From positions 2,500,501-2,564,500 of the forward strand of contig JAQFVV010000030.1 of assembly GCA_028023455.1 (NCBI GenBank): 64,000 nt of DNA. Reading direction: 5' to 3'. How positions within the stretch are numbered: position 1 is the first letter of the stretch; every line of letters starts with the position of its first letter. Below, piece after piece: positions 10,969 to 23,183 of this stretch. The notes below the pieces were generated by a model that worked only from the letters and a program-made list of their open reading frames with translations, was not told the DNA's origin and did no database searches. Source of the DNA: Epiperipatus broadwayi (Eukaryota; Onychophora; Udeonychophora; Euonychophora; Peripatidae). Both the position numbers and the translations under genes were made by a program.

Positions 10969-11112
10969 TAAATGTCATGTTTCTGTGCATTAGCATAGAA
11001 ATAGACAGCCACCCCGTACAATGGACTATTTCCGGGCTTACGCATTAGAAATAGAACGTTCAATAGCGGAGGTCGCCTAAATGGCATATTTCTGTGCGCT
11101 ATCATAGAAATA
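10969..11112. repeat. Pair of ~35-bp direct repeats, each partly palindromic
   Basis: 10969-11004 and 11078-11112 share TAAATG.CAT.TTTCTGTGC and CATAGAAAT. Each unit can pair with itself (TTTCT with AGAAA). Function unknown. Confidence 0.6.
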
Positions 11113-11689
11113 ATGCCCTCCGGCAGTTTCAACATGCTATTATAAAACAACCCTTACTAACTATAGTATCGGAATATATGCGTTTCGAATGTATTCTTAA
11201 TTGAGGTTCATTACCTAGTAATCAGTTCCCCAAACCTTGCTACTTGCTATAATATGAAGAGGCCCTTTTATTCAAGTGAAGGGAACAGCGGCTTAACGAG
11301 TCCTTGGAACATTTTGGTTCTTTCAAATACAAATGTCACACTTGCCTAAACTTTCGAGGCGTGACTTGATGTGGAACTGATCCTTATGTAGGCCATTTTA
11401 GGTATAGCAAGAAGTTATGCATATTTATGCTAACTAGCAAGATTCACCACGCTAATTTAATATTTTCCTAAATTAATTACACCAAATCTTAGCTTTCAGC
11501 ATCACTACCACTGGTCATTTCATAAATAGTATTACTTAGTCACACTACTAAGGCAATAATAAGAATCTGATTTAAGGATATCTGTATATCTTAATCTCTA
11601 ATTAAGGAGAGTTACAGCAAAATGAAGGATTTAATAAGTTTTAGATATTATTTATATGCTATATAGCTCATGTCTAATATTAAGTAAAT

Positions 11690-11800
11690 ATTGATTTTTA
11701 AATAACTTAAAGCAAAAGATTGCCTTTTAAAATAACTTATGCAAATACTCATTTTTAAATAGCTTATGCAAAATATACATTTTTAAATAACTTACTCTGT
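11690..11800. repeat. Short tandem repeat, four units of about 28-31 bp
   Basis: Four successive units begin TTTTTAAATAACTTA (or close variants) and continue with GCAAAA and CAT-like tails, at about 11694, 11727, 11752 and 11781. AT-rich minisatellite, no coding potential. Confidence 0.7.
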
Positions 11801-12199
11801 GCATTATAAGTAACTGATTCACTCTAACGTAAATAATAGTTTGATTTCAGAAGGGAGTTTTGCCTATATTTCTTTATATTATAATATTCTAACATAATGG
11901 AAAAGTGCTTAATCGCCTCTGATAATTATTAAACCCCACAAAACTCCATTCTGATGAACATAGCATAAATTAATAAACATGAAATTAAAAACTAAATATA
12001 GATGGCATAAGAACAAATTGCAGAAAACGATCAATAAAGTTATAATTTAGAAATGAAGAATTTGTTTGAATGGTTTTATAGAACCTAAATATTTATGATT
12101 ACTTAAAATATTTATGATCAAGCAAGAATTTTGAGAGTGCTCTAAGCTTTAAAATAAATTTAACATAAACAGTTTAGTTTAAGATTTAAATAATATAAT

Positions 12200-12400
12200 T
12201 AATAGTTTTAACAAGGCTGTAAACCTTAGCAATGAGCGTCTGAAAAAATCGTCACTAGGGACCTCTATAGGTCTTTAAAACACATGCTTACGCTATGAAG
12301 AAAAGAGCATAAGCATGTGTTTTAAAGACCTACAGAGGTCCCTAGTGACGATTTTTTCAGACGCTCATTGCTAAGGTTTACAGCCTTGTTAAAACTATTA
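12200..12400. repeat. Near-perfect inverted repeat: 95-bp arms, 11-nt loop
   Basis: Left arm 12200-12294 and right arm 12306-12400 are reverse complements at 93 of 95 positions. The loop 12295-12305 is ATGAAGAAAAG. The arms are richer in G+C than the surroundings. In a minus-strand transcript both mismatches become G-U pairs, giving an uninterrupted 95-bp stem; in a plus-strand transcript they are A-C mismatches. No target-site duplication is evident. It could be a fold-back transposon, a hairpin-RNA or small-RNA locus, or a recent inverted duplication. Confidence 0.95.
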
Positions 12401-13564
12401 CTGAAATAATAGTGAGCGTTTAATAAATTTATAATTATAATATAATCAAATACGATACTTGATTAGTCAGCTAGCTTTTAATTTAGAATTGGTTTAGTAC
12501 CGGTAATACTTGACAGTAAGTCTTTCAAGGCATTGTTTTTTACTGGGATTCTCCTCTCCATTAAATCAGGCTGGTGCTTTTCTCCATTAAATCTACTGTG
12601 GCATTTCTATTACTTGGGTTGCAGATTTCTCCATCACTTTGGTCAAGAATTAGTTAGTACTTCAGGTGTAGCTTCACCATCACTGGGCTCGGACTGAGGT
12701 TGATGTCTTCCATTCTGTAGAACAGTTTTCCGTGAGAGATAGATGGCCAGTCTATCATCCCACTAGCCGGCAGTTATCATTTTAACAGCTTTGGTAATGG
12801 CTTGGTCAGAATTCAGCTTGGTCGAAGTGATGCAGGAACAGCTCTTTAATTATTTTTCAACACTTGTTTTTCAGAAAATGCATCTCCAACAATTTTTTGA
12901 TGGCCAATACAGGCTTTTTTTATATCATATTTTTGACAGTATTTCCCTCCCTCTTTTACTTTCACAAAGTCACTTGTTTACTGACTTTGAACTTTGCCTT
13001 TAACTAAATTTCCACTTAGTTTTTAATATTCCCCACAGCTAAATCTGGAGTTAAAAGTTCTATTCTCTTGCTTTTCCCAATTGCACCTAGTATGAATTTA
13101 TGCCTGATTGGATTTTGTAATTTGTTTTTGCCTATAATTTTAAATGAGGTCAATTTTCAGCCAAAAGATTATTTTTAGATGAAATGTTAAAACTCATAAA
13201 TTACAGCAAGCTGTAATTTTAAGCAAACAATAGAACTCTAAAATTATTTAAAATGAATATTCAAACTTAAATGCATAATTTTATAAATTTCAACTTATTA
13301 TTTTGTTATATATCTAAATTCTAACTACACACTGCTATGTTTATTTCAGTTTTAACAAAACATAAAGGAATATGTGCGTATATAAATATTTATGACTGCT
13401 TCTTCATATTATAGTTAACAAAGTGATTATACACGCACATACTCGGCAATATTACAAACACACTCAAAGTTTTAAATTAAAGAAATACACGCAATCTGAG
13501 TGAAACGAAATACACTATTATAGAATATAGTAGGTGAAACAGACGGGTCGATATACCTGTTTCA

Positions 13565-14874
13565 ATACATTTACAATCATATCTAAGCCAATAAAAATAG
13601 GTTTCAGCACAAGTGATTAGGAAATCTAATTGAATTAATTAGTAACTGATTAAAATAAAAATATATAGACCTCCTATTAAATACTTCCTGCATTAATTTA
13701 ACAGAAGACTATTCCATTATATCAAAACTAGCTGTTTGTGTTTTGCTTTTTTTTTACAATAACATTTATGCAAACAGAATTTTCATGTTATACTGCAACC
13801 AAATCAAAGTGTAGGAACAGAATTAATGTTATATTGCATATGAGAACTCAGCTGTCTAATATTGTACCTGGTATCAAAATATTTTGTATTTCAAAGACCC
13901 AAAAACATTGAAGTCATTAAAAATGTAATTTTATTAATACATATACTACTTTATTTTGTTATTTTCAATGAATTTAAAATATTTAGTTTTTCTTTTCAAA
14001 AATAGTTCATAATTTTTCCATATATATATATATAAATGAATATACCAAACTTCTTTTTGAAACTTTTTGTGTTTTGTTTTATATAAATTGAATTTGACAA
14101 TAAATCTTTTCTTAACTCTTATATTTATTTACTTGCTTAATTTTTTAAATATTAATATCTCCCTATCATATAAAATAATCAAGTTGATACATTAGAATTT
14201 CAGAAGTTTAGGAAATTGTTATAGAAAATACAAAATATTGCTAAACATTTTAATATGGTTTCAAGGATTTTTAACTAGTTGTCATTTCCATTGTTCTCTC
14301 TGATAAATTTTGTAATATCTTTGATTTCATTATTAAACTGTGATTCTATATTAGAGTTCTATAAATTAGAGTTGATTTATTAGAATATAAGTTTATAAAT
14401 AAAAAACATCCTTAAAAAATCATATTTGAACTTTGCAATTATTGAAAAAGCTAATAATATAATCAATACATAATGAGAACAATGGATTTTTTTTAGACAG
14501 TGTGACAGAAAGCCAACCAAGCCTGCAACTCCAGGAAATTAACTAAATATTTATTTACTGAATTTTTTAAAATTGCTTCATAATTTCCATAAAGGCATTA
14601 GTGACTAATTTCACAAGGCATATTATTGTTTTTTTAATCAGCATTATGATTGAATTTTTTAATTTCTATTTTTAAAAATAAAACATACATATAAAATGAA
14701 AGTGTAATCAAGTATACTTTTGTTTTTAAATAATTGTTATACAATTATTGTGTAAAAATAATCTCAAATCTTTAATAATATATGACAAAAATATTTTTTT
14801 TTTTGCTATTCCAAAAGTCTTTTCAAAGTAATCTCACAAGTGATCATTGGAAATTGTACTTTTAAACTACCACT
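13565..14874. other. AT-rich sequence, nothing identified
   Basis: No recognisable gene, repeat family or RNA. A TA-dinucleotide run occurs near 14020-14035. Confidence 0.5.
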
Positions 14875-14880
14875 TTGCAG

Positions 14881-15147
14881 CATATATTTATTGATGAAAT
14901 TACTCTTCATGAAAAGGTGATCATGACTTCAATACAATTGGTCCTAGACGATTTGCTTAGTATGCATGAAATTAGGAAATGCTCAGGTGATTTTGAAAAT
15001 ACAAAAATGATAGGAATTTTTTTTAGACCACATGATATTTACAATGCAAATGAGTTTGACCTGTTCTACAATGTGCCTGCAGATGGAATATTAGCTTTCA
15101 AAAATTATTATTTCAGTGATAAACTTTCTACAAATTACTATTTGTGA
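14881..15147 (+). pseudogene. Mab-21/cGAS-like nucleotidyltransferase fragment (single exon or remnant)
   Basis: Open for 89 codons with no usable ATG at its start. It is preceded by a splice-acceptor-like pyrimidine-containing stretch ending TTTGCAG (14874-14880). It resembles the N-terminal part of the nucleotidyltransferase fold of Mab-21/cGAS-like proteins: a helix with LVLDDLLSM, then G-I-F-F at residues 47-50, and 13 residues after that Gly the motif NEFDLFYNVP. In cGAS a GS motif and an E-x-D pair sit at this same spacing and bind nucleotide and metal. Here the E-F-D survives, but the Ser after Gly is Ile, so activity is doubtful. Further residues (NVP...YYF) also fit. The frame ends at TGA 15145-15147 or may leave by splicing earlier. 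No other exon of the gene was found nearby. Confidence 0.45.
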
Positions 15148-18100
15148 ATAATTGCACATTGTTATCCAAAAAGCACATCATTTTTGAAAAATCCTTTAAT
15201 TTAGGAATCATAAAATGTTATAAAAAGTTTTATGGAAAGCAGCTTGTGAAAGTAGCTGTTTAACCATTCTGTAGAATTGACTGCAATCTCTAATTACATT
15301 GAATGGTATTATCATTTTTTTCTTTCATTTATTAACAGCAAAAGAATTAGATATGAAAAGTTATTTTTACAATTTATTAAACAATTTAGATTTATGTTCT
15401 AATTTTTTTTCATGGATGTACTATTTTTTTCTTGAAAAATTGAAGAGAAACAAATCATGTACTTTTTCATAGATGATCAAAATAACCAGTGCACATATCT
15501 AGCAATGTTTTATTGAATAGTAAATGAATCTAAAATATTTTTTTTTTGTAAGATTATTATTTATTTATTTTTAATTATGTAATGTTTACATTCAATACAA
15601 TATCTTTTCTAGAAATTATTGAAGAAATATTTATGTATTCGCAAACCAAACCCCATTTCCTGCCAAACATTTTTTTTTGTTTGTCATTAACAGAGATTGA
15701 TCTTTGATCTGTTGTCTTTTATTTACTACTGTTTTTTTTTATTTGCCTTATTAATATTTTAGATTACATTTGGTTTTGTAAACATGTTTTTGTAAAATTA
15801 TAAAAAAAATAAATAAAGTAGTATGAAGTAATTTTTATTTTATTTGAGAATAAAATAGAAAGAAAACAATAGTGGTAAAAGAAGATTCCTAAAAGGTTAA
15901 TGGATTCAAATAAAGATAAAAAACAAAAAAAGAAACAAAAAAATTGGAAAAATTCACTGTAGTGTGACAGCCTGGCAGTAAGTATCTTAATTCCTTCAGG
16001 GTGCTTGGCGCCATATTGAATTTTAAAAAAAATTGATTTGAGACCAATTTTCACTATAACTTTAGTTTTAATAATGTTAAGTGTAAAAAGCTTTATATTG
16101 ATAGAAACTAGAAAAACTAAAGTAAAAAATAAGGTTAAGACAAATAGTGATTACCATGAAAAAAGTAAGAAAAAAAAAAGACATTTCAATATCCGAAAAA
16201 ATTATTAGTTTATTGTTTGTTCATAATTTCTAATTTATCATTAACTAAGTTTAAAATTATATCTTCATTGATAGTTTTTTTTTATATTCTTCACAAAATT
16301 CTCATTCAAATCATTATCATATATAGTACTTCTTACCTAAGATATTCCATAGTTTCAGAATTTACAAAAATAGTAGCATAAGAATTCATTTTTATCTTGT
16401 ATCCCAAAAGTTAAAAAATCTCAAGTTGTCTATAACAAAAAGATTCATTCTAATAAAAGACAAAATAAATCACTTCTAGAAGGTAGATATGCATTTGTAA
16501 ACATAGCAATTGGCATCTTGTATTTTCAAAACTAGAAATTGAAGGCCACTGTCTATCAATGATAAGGAGTCTCATTTCCTCATTTTATATTTGTATACAC
16601 CAGTGATGCTATCTTGTTATATTTATTGTCCCTCAGAGATACAATTTATTTGCATGTAACTCATTTGCTAGCTATAGACTTTTAAAAAATGTGATGCAAG
16701 ATGTGGCAAAACTACTAACTCCATAGCTTGAGTACCCAGGCATAGGCAAGATTCTGAATTTCATTCTTTGCCTGCATATAATTCTATGTAATATGCAAAA
16801 CTATTGTGGCTAACACCATGCACCCATCACTTGTAACCTCTAATGGTTTTAAGAATTTATATTTTCACATAGTACTATGCCCAGTAAATTTTGTGATTGC
16901 TTCAACTGCAATCTTTCTGAGCATGTGATAATGTCTTAAAATTTACATTTCACTGCACTATAATAACCTAATTTTATTGATGCAGTTAAAATCATTTTGT
17001 TATACAAACACAGACATGTAAGTACAAACACATTAATACAAATATAGACACTAATAAATTATTATACTATTTGAGAATCATTATGTCTATAAAAAAATAA
17101 GGTGCCTCAAACTTGGATTCGATCTCCAAAATTACATTATATATAAATCACTACTTTCATTATATTTGAATATAAGTATAATTTATATACTATATAGACC
17201 CACTAGTACAAACACATTAATAAATTATACATTTATCAAATAATAATATTCAAATAATAAAAAAAATCTAAAATTGATTACTTATATATAATATATGGTG
17301 TTGCGTTTATTTTCAGGATGAAGGCCTTGAAATTGCAAAACCATTGAAGCATGTTGAATTCATTTTATTAACTCTGGCCATTGAAACATTATGCCTTTCT
17401 TTTTTTCTTACAAACTAATAATTTGCGCAAAAAATTAAATAAACTCATTATTAGAAATATTAATAAAAAATCGGAATTTTGTCTGATTTTAACATGCCGT
17501 ATATCATTTTAAAAAGGAACTTGAACTGCAGAGAATGATGGTATTCGCACATACATAGTCCATTTGGTTTTCTCATAACTTCAAACGAATGAGCGGCCGC
17601 TATAATAACTTTTATGAAATAGGATAGTTTAAAATTTTTCAGAAAGGTAGCTATGCTTAAAATCAATCAGCAAGCAGTACTGGTAATATAATGTATGATT
17701 GTAATGTCTTCAGTCAAGATTTGGAAAATTTGGGCAGCAAGATGCAAACATAAATTTGAAAATTGTGTCTGTGGACTACCAAACTGTCTGATAATATTCA
17801 TAGGTATGGAAAAGGAAGATGATAAGGATATTGATCCTGAATGCCAAATATCACTGATGTGTTTCAAGTGCTGATAAAAGTAAAAGCTTTTTTTTTTTTA
17901 AATTTTATACCATAGAATTAATAAGAATGATTTTAAGTCTTGAACTAGAAAAATAGTGGCTTGAGTCCAGGCATAAGCCTGTAATAAATTTCAAATGAAA
18001 ACTGATTTATTTTTATAAATGTATTAGGGTGGTATGCCTCGTCTCCTGTCATCTTCAACATCTAACTATCTGGGGCCCCATTCTGCTAAATCCCACCTTT

Positions 18101-18978
18101 TCGATGGTCATAGAAAAGTATTTCTAACACTTTACATACAATATATATATATAGATGTTTGAAATTTCGGTATTTAAGTTGGATAAAATTGGAAAAGAAT
18201 GAAGCCCAATACATATGCGTAAAATTTAAAAAAATCTAATTTAACACATAAAATTGTCATAATTCTTTGCAAAACATCTTAGGGTAGACATGTATTTCTA
18301 AGTTATATTTCTGAAAGCACATTGTTTATTGACAAAGAAAAGAAAGATTGAAAGAATGCAATAACAAAGAATATAATGCTGAAAAATTCAAAGATCTTTA
18401 ATCTTTGCCAACTTTCAATCTCGGTAACGAAGACATTCCAGAACATTTAATTTTAAATTCTTATTATAAGTTACATGTTTATCTACAAGGATAAATGTAA
18501 ATTCTATTTTTCCCACATTAACTTATTCTTTTTTCTTATTTTTATTAACATATGTTATGGATGTATACATTACATTTTGTTTTATTAATTGATCTAATGC
18601 AAGTTTACTGTTAAATAAATAATGGTTTTGTACCATAGATGCTATGTTTCTGCGAAATATTTTACACTTATTATAGTTAGAATCTTATAAAAAAAGTTGT
18701 CAAAAATGTTTATAATAAAATATTTCTCTATGAGAAGAATTTAAACTTCTATTTTTTCTGCATTTCACTATTTCATAAAATGCAACTTTTTTTTTCTTAT
18801 TTTTTATTTAAAATATATTTAATATTTACATCCAGGATCATCACTTATGATTTTATATATTGTAGGGTATTGAGTTCAAACCCTACATTACAAATACCAA
18901 AAGCCTCAGAAAGAAAGTGGTAGACAAATTTTTCCTCCAACTAATTTTATTAGTTGAAGAGGACTATATATATGTCTT
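15148..18978. other. AT-rich non-coding stretch
   Basis: No assignable gene or repeat family. Small points: a candidate splice acceptor TTTATTTTCAG at about 17306-17316 followed by an open stretch with no recognised family; two adjacent minus-strand ORFs (17460-17867) in a slightly G+C-richer patch, unrecognised; and an 8-bp perfect stem (TGTAGGGT/ACCCTACA, 18861-18868 with 18880-18887, 11-nt loop) whose GAGTTCAAACC loop region looks like a Pol III B box but has no tRNA fold around it. Confidence 0.45.
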
Positions 18979-21823
18979 TGAATAGTTTGATAGTTATATT
19001 TAAAGGTAAAAGTTTTAAAGCACATATAAATAATTGCCTATAGACATTAAACTCCATGGGATATTTTTCTAAGTCTACTTATTAACTTTCTTAATAATGC
19101 TTTGATTTTAATACTTTGTATTACTAATTTATACTATAACTTTAATACTAATAATATTAATAATCTGTAACTTTCAAATAGTTTAGATTATTTTTGATAA
19201 GCATGTTTTTATAGATATAAGTATATGCTGTGGGTATGTACAAGCATTAAAATTTTAAACATTTACAGATATATTAAAAACGTTTTTATTTAAATAATTT
19301 TGTATTCCCTATGTAAAAAGTTTTTTTTTTTTCTTATATATTATTGAAGTTCAGTTATTCTCATTTATTTGAAAGGGTTAATTAAGAAAGATTTCACTCT
19401 AAGGTCAAAGTTGAGAGAGAAATGTGGGGGCAATGTTGACTTAACTTCCATGTGTGCAATTTAGGGGTGTATGAGAACAAAGTCTCATTAATAAGCTATT
19501 AAAATTATGGACACCAGATCCTTTGGACCTCAGCTGCACTGATAAAATATGATTTATGGATAACTGAATGTTTCTGTAACAACATATGTATAATATCATC
19601 AAAAGACCAGCATACATATATAGTCTGAAAAATAAGACATTTTAGGAGAGCAGAGAAGAGAGTCAGCAAGTTTTAGCAGTAGAGCACAATAAGTTTTATT
19701 ACCTTCTTAGAAACGACACATTATTTTTATAGTTGAAGGTTTCAATAGCCATGGAGGAGTGAAAAGATATTTTGTTGGACAGTCCCCAATCACCATCCAA
19801 AAGAACTATATCTATGCACATCCAGAAGAATTAAAATCTAAATGGAAATAAAATATTCTATGGCTGATCTCCAAGTTTATTGTTTTACCTATGCAGTTAC
19901 TGAATTCAAATTAAAGCATAAAGCAAAGATACTGAAATTTATAATTAAAAGCAGAAATATCCATTGTTTATATAAATAATCATACCCAGAGAAGAAGAAA
20001 TGAAGGAACCATCCCAGTGTTAAAATGGTCCTTAATGAAACAATTTATTTCCCCAACATCATCATCATCACAATAAAGTGTAAGAATTACAGGTCCAAGC
20101 CGACAAAAGAATAGAACTGTTACAGTAAACTGCTGCAATTGATAAATCTATGCGTGTTGAACATTGGTATGTGGCTGAGTTCAAATTTTTAACTTTAGAC
20201 AAGCTGACTTCAAAATGAAATTCATTGGACTCCTTGAAACTGTTTCTACATCATAATATCAATTTAAATTTTGTTTTCTCAATGATATTAACAATTCTCT
20301 TTTAAATAAATCCATTTATATCTCTCTCTAAATTGTTAAAAATACCAATCAATTATTTTTCAATAATGATGAATATTAACTTTATCAATATATGATGTGT
20401 TGTTAGATTACCATTACATGTGACTATTTATACATGTATTTTTTTTTTTACAAAATGTATTTCTTATATATTAATTCAGGTATCATGAAAATATGTTACT
20501 CATGTTATATACAAGAAATTAAATATAAACTTTGTTATTAATGGGGAATAACACACACATCTAGCGACATATATATACTTACATGAATACTTGTTGAGTA
20601 TAAATGTATAAAACCGATAAGAGTAGAAATTTGGCATCATGAAGGATAGATTTTAAAGTAGTTAATGACCGAGATTAATGGAAGTTGAAATAAGTAATTT
20701 GAAACCGATTTCTTTAGATATTTTTATCTTTATAATTTAACTAACTTTTCTCTATTTATTATTTCTAAGATTATAATTATAAAATTATATACAACATGTG
20801 TGTATGTGCATGTATTGGGTGTTTTAAAATTGAAATGTTTCTGTGATATAAGATTTCTATTCACCCATTAGGGATATGAACATACACATATCACACTACA
20901 TAATATTAAGGTTGAGTTTAAGCTTCATTAAGGGGAATCCTTTTTGGTTATTATCATTATTATTTTGTAACTAATTTTATTATTTAATTATGTAAATTTT
21001 CTATTTGTATTATTGATGATTAACTAGTAATAAAATTTAATTGGTTATTAAAAGAATTTTATATATTTCTTAGAGTTAATCATTGTCTTATGAAGTTAGT
21101 TTAGTCATCATCATCATTGATGGATGTCAATCATAAACATATTTTAAATATATGTGATATTTTGGTAAATAATTATATATTGAGAAAAGATAAGATTTGT
21201 GTTGTGAGTTAAGCATAAAGCTATGGTGGAAGCATCATTATCATCTTATTAATCAACAGTCTGAATAAATGTGTTTAATGGCCATATATAATGTTTCTCA
21301 CTGTTTTTGTTTATTATTTGTGAGCCATCATAAGAGATATGACTACCATTCCAAAGCATCTGATAGTCTATAGTATTAAGTCTGAGCTAGTAACACTTAT
21401 GAGAATATTAAATATGAATTTATGATGTTAAACTCATACCATAATTTGTCTGAGAATTTATTTGCACAACTAGTGAATAATAAGGATGTTTTGCCCTTAA
21501 TACAAGTGCAAATGATATCAGAAAATCCTACACACTGTTATAAATAATATACCAATTGAATACATATCTAATGTAACTTCATCTAGGTTTGGATAGCCTA
21601 ATAGCACCCAGATATACAGACATATATGTGAGAAAGCAATGAATAAATAATAAAATGGTTAGTTGCAGAGTAGTTTGCCTTATTGCAGTATAAGCTGCTT
21701 ACATTGGTTATTGGTAATAGATCTAAAAAAATTGATCTAGTGCTAATGACTGTCCCAATGAGGAATAGTAAGGAAGTGGATTTTGTCTAGATTGATTCTT
21801 TACATTTTTTGGTTATAAATGAT
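18979..21823. repeat. 2.8-kb dispersed repeat, copy 1 (partner at 27196-29993)
   Basis: Aligns along its whole length, in the same orientation, with 27196-29993. Shared landmarks in order are TGAATAGTTTGATAG, TGGATAACTG, TCATTGGACTCCTTG, a 77-bp identical block (20844-20920 against 28944-29020) and GGAAGTGGATTTTGTCTAG. The second half is more similar than the first, which carries many small indels. Copy 1 has an extra ~35 bp near 19770. There is no long ORF and no LTR or inverted terminal repeat. Either an unclassified interspersed element or a segmental duplication. Confidence 0.9.
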
Positions 21824-22695
21824 CTACTTATTTGCATTCCATTCCAAATGGCATCCCAAGTGAGGGCACGAGATATACCTGAGATGAGTAGTAGTCATAA
21901 TAGAGATGAAAGAATGTTTGGTCTAAAAATAATAATTTTTTTTTTGTATAGAATTATTTTGGCCTTGTGTTCTTATTTTAGACTTTTATATGATGGTGTT
22001 TATTGTTGTTTTATTTCTTGATAACATTGGTGAAATGAATACAGCCATGAAACTGTTTAGTTTTTCAATTCTAAAACATCATATATGTATCACAACTGCA
22101 GTCAGTGTTTAAATGGCAGTAAGATTTTTTGTTGAATATTTTGTTATTAATAAGGTATTACTGCACGATTGGGACAAGCATATTGATGATTATACATTTT
22201 AAAATAGTAATTTCATATATATTTAGGGAGTTCATGTTATAGAAAATGTATGATTTTGGAGATTGGATTGGATATTTGATTGTTGGACTTTGATTGGCTA
22301 TATTGCAGTTTTTGATGATGGATGGAAAGTTTTGTCATTGCCTTGAGGATGTGATGTATTCATGCAGTTCATGACTAATCAATCTCATTCACTGCTCCAA
22401 CCCAGGTTATTATTTGTTATTATTTATTATGAAGTAGTTAACATAGTCCTGCCATGATCTCAGCCTCTAAGCCATGGTTTTTGTATTTCCAGCCCTTAAG
22501 ACTTGAAAGAAGCAGGTGCATTCTTTTATCAAGGGTTGTGGTACCTTAAAGTGATTAAATTGGGATAGCTTTCTGGGTGTTCATGGTGCATTATGTGCTT
22601 ATAGTGGTGTAACTGAATTCTTTTGTTTGTCTCAGAATTGTGAGCTGCTAGTTATTCTGTTAGCTATCAGTATTTATAAGATCTCTAGAAGAATA
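21824..22695. other. Non-coding spacer
   Basis: Not shared with the partner 2.8-kb copy. A T-run near 21935 and otherwise unremarkable AT-rich sequence. No supported gene. Confidence 0.5.
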
Positions 22696-22703
22696 GATTA
22701 ATA

Positions 22704-23175
22704 CAGGGGTGGGCAAATAGCGGCCCGCTAAGAGTTTTTATGCGGCCCTCCAAGACAATCAGAAAAATCCACCTTGGACTGAGATTTCCTTCCTATTGCA
22801 TGACCGAATATTCATCTCATATTTTCCACTAGAATGGCCACATCAATATACATGCGCAGTGTAGATACGATGTGCAGTGCTTTCCCAGTTGATCTGATTA
22901 ATTTCAATTTTGTCTTTGCATTAGCATATATATATTTCCAACTTTTGTGAAACCATGAATGCTCCAAAAAAATGTAAAATTGGTAATGAATGTCATGTGT
23001 TTAATGAAGAATGGACAAACAAATATTTCTTTGGTAATACAGGGAATAAAGCAGTGTGTTTATTGTGTCATGAAAAAAGGATGCGGCCCTCCGTTAACCT
23101 TCACTTCCACAGTGGCCCAATGCGGCCCTCCACCAACCTACGTGGCCCCTGAGCCAAAACAATTGCCCACCCCTG
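22704..23175. mobile_element. Complete, internally deleted hAT element
   Basis: 472 bp with perfect 13-bp terminal inverted repeats CAGGGGTGGGCAA at both ends. It is flanked by a perfect 8-bp target-site duplication GATTAATA (22696-22703 and 23176-23183). The CAG-type ends and 8-bp duplication define the hAT superfamily. Three copies of TGCGGCCCTCC (22741-22751, 23082-23092, 23121-23131), one near the left end and two near the right, are candidate subterminal transposase-binding repeats. Inside is the start of the transposase gene only. It is non-autonomous but looks young, since ends and duplication are intact. Confidence 0.95.
22955..23152 (+). pseudogene. N-terminal fragment of hAT transposase with start of BED-type zinc finger
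   Basis: Reads MNAPKKCKIGNECHVFNEEW followed by KYFF and CLLCHEK. This is the opening of hAT transposases related to GTF2IRD2/ZBED-type proteins: a Trp-containing start and the first C-x2-C of a BED zinc finger. After CLLCHEK the reading runs into the GC-rich right terminal region (repeated RPS.NL), so the His ligands and the whole catalytic domain are deleted. Start chosen at the first ATG, matching the natural beginning of the family. Cannot encode an active transposase. Confidence 0.8.
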
Positions 23176-23183
23176 GATTAATA

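Larger units (their letters stand above)
10881..13564. mobile_element. Possible solo LTR
   Basis: Starts TGTAGCC and ends CCTGTTTCA, with ATAC on both outer sides (10877-10880 and 13565-13568), which would be a 4-bp target-site duplication. The right end (GAAACAGACGGG...TATACCTGTTTCA) resembles the outer end of the LTR at 48075-49806. No coding sequence lies inside. The starting point was chosen because of the matching tetranucleotide, so chance is a real possibility. It encloses the short repeats at 10969-11112 and 11690-11800 and the hairpin at 12200-12400. Confidence 0.3.

Noticed and set aside
17302-17420. Exon after TTTATTTTCAG reading DEGLEIAKPLKHVEF
   Set aside because: One acceptor-like site and about 35 open codons are expected by chance in this composition; no family recognised.
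18861-18887. tRNA gene or SINE from a GAGTTCAAACC stretch
   Set aside because: Only a simple stem-loop; no acceptor, D or anticodon arms and no A box at the right distance.
21809-22021. ORF after the 2.8-kb repeat
   Set aside because: Not shared with the partner copy, low-complexity second half, no family resemblance.
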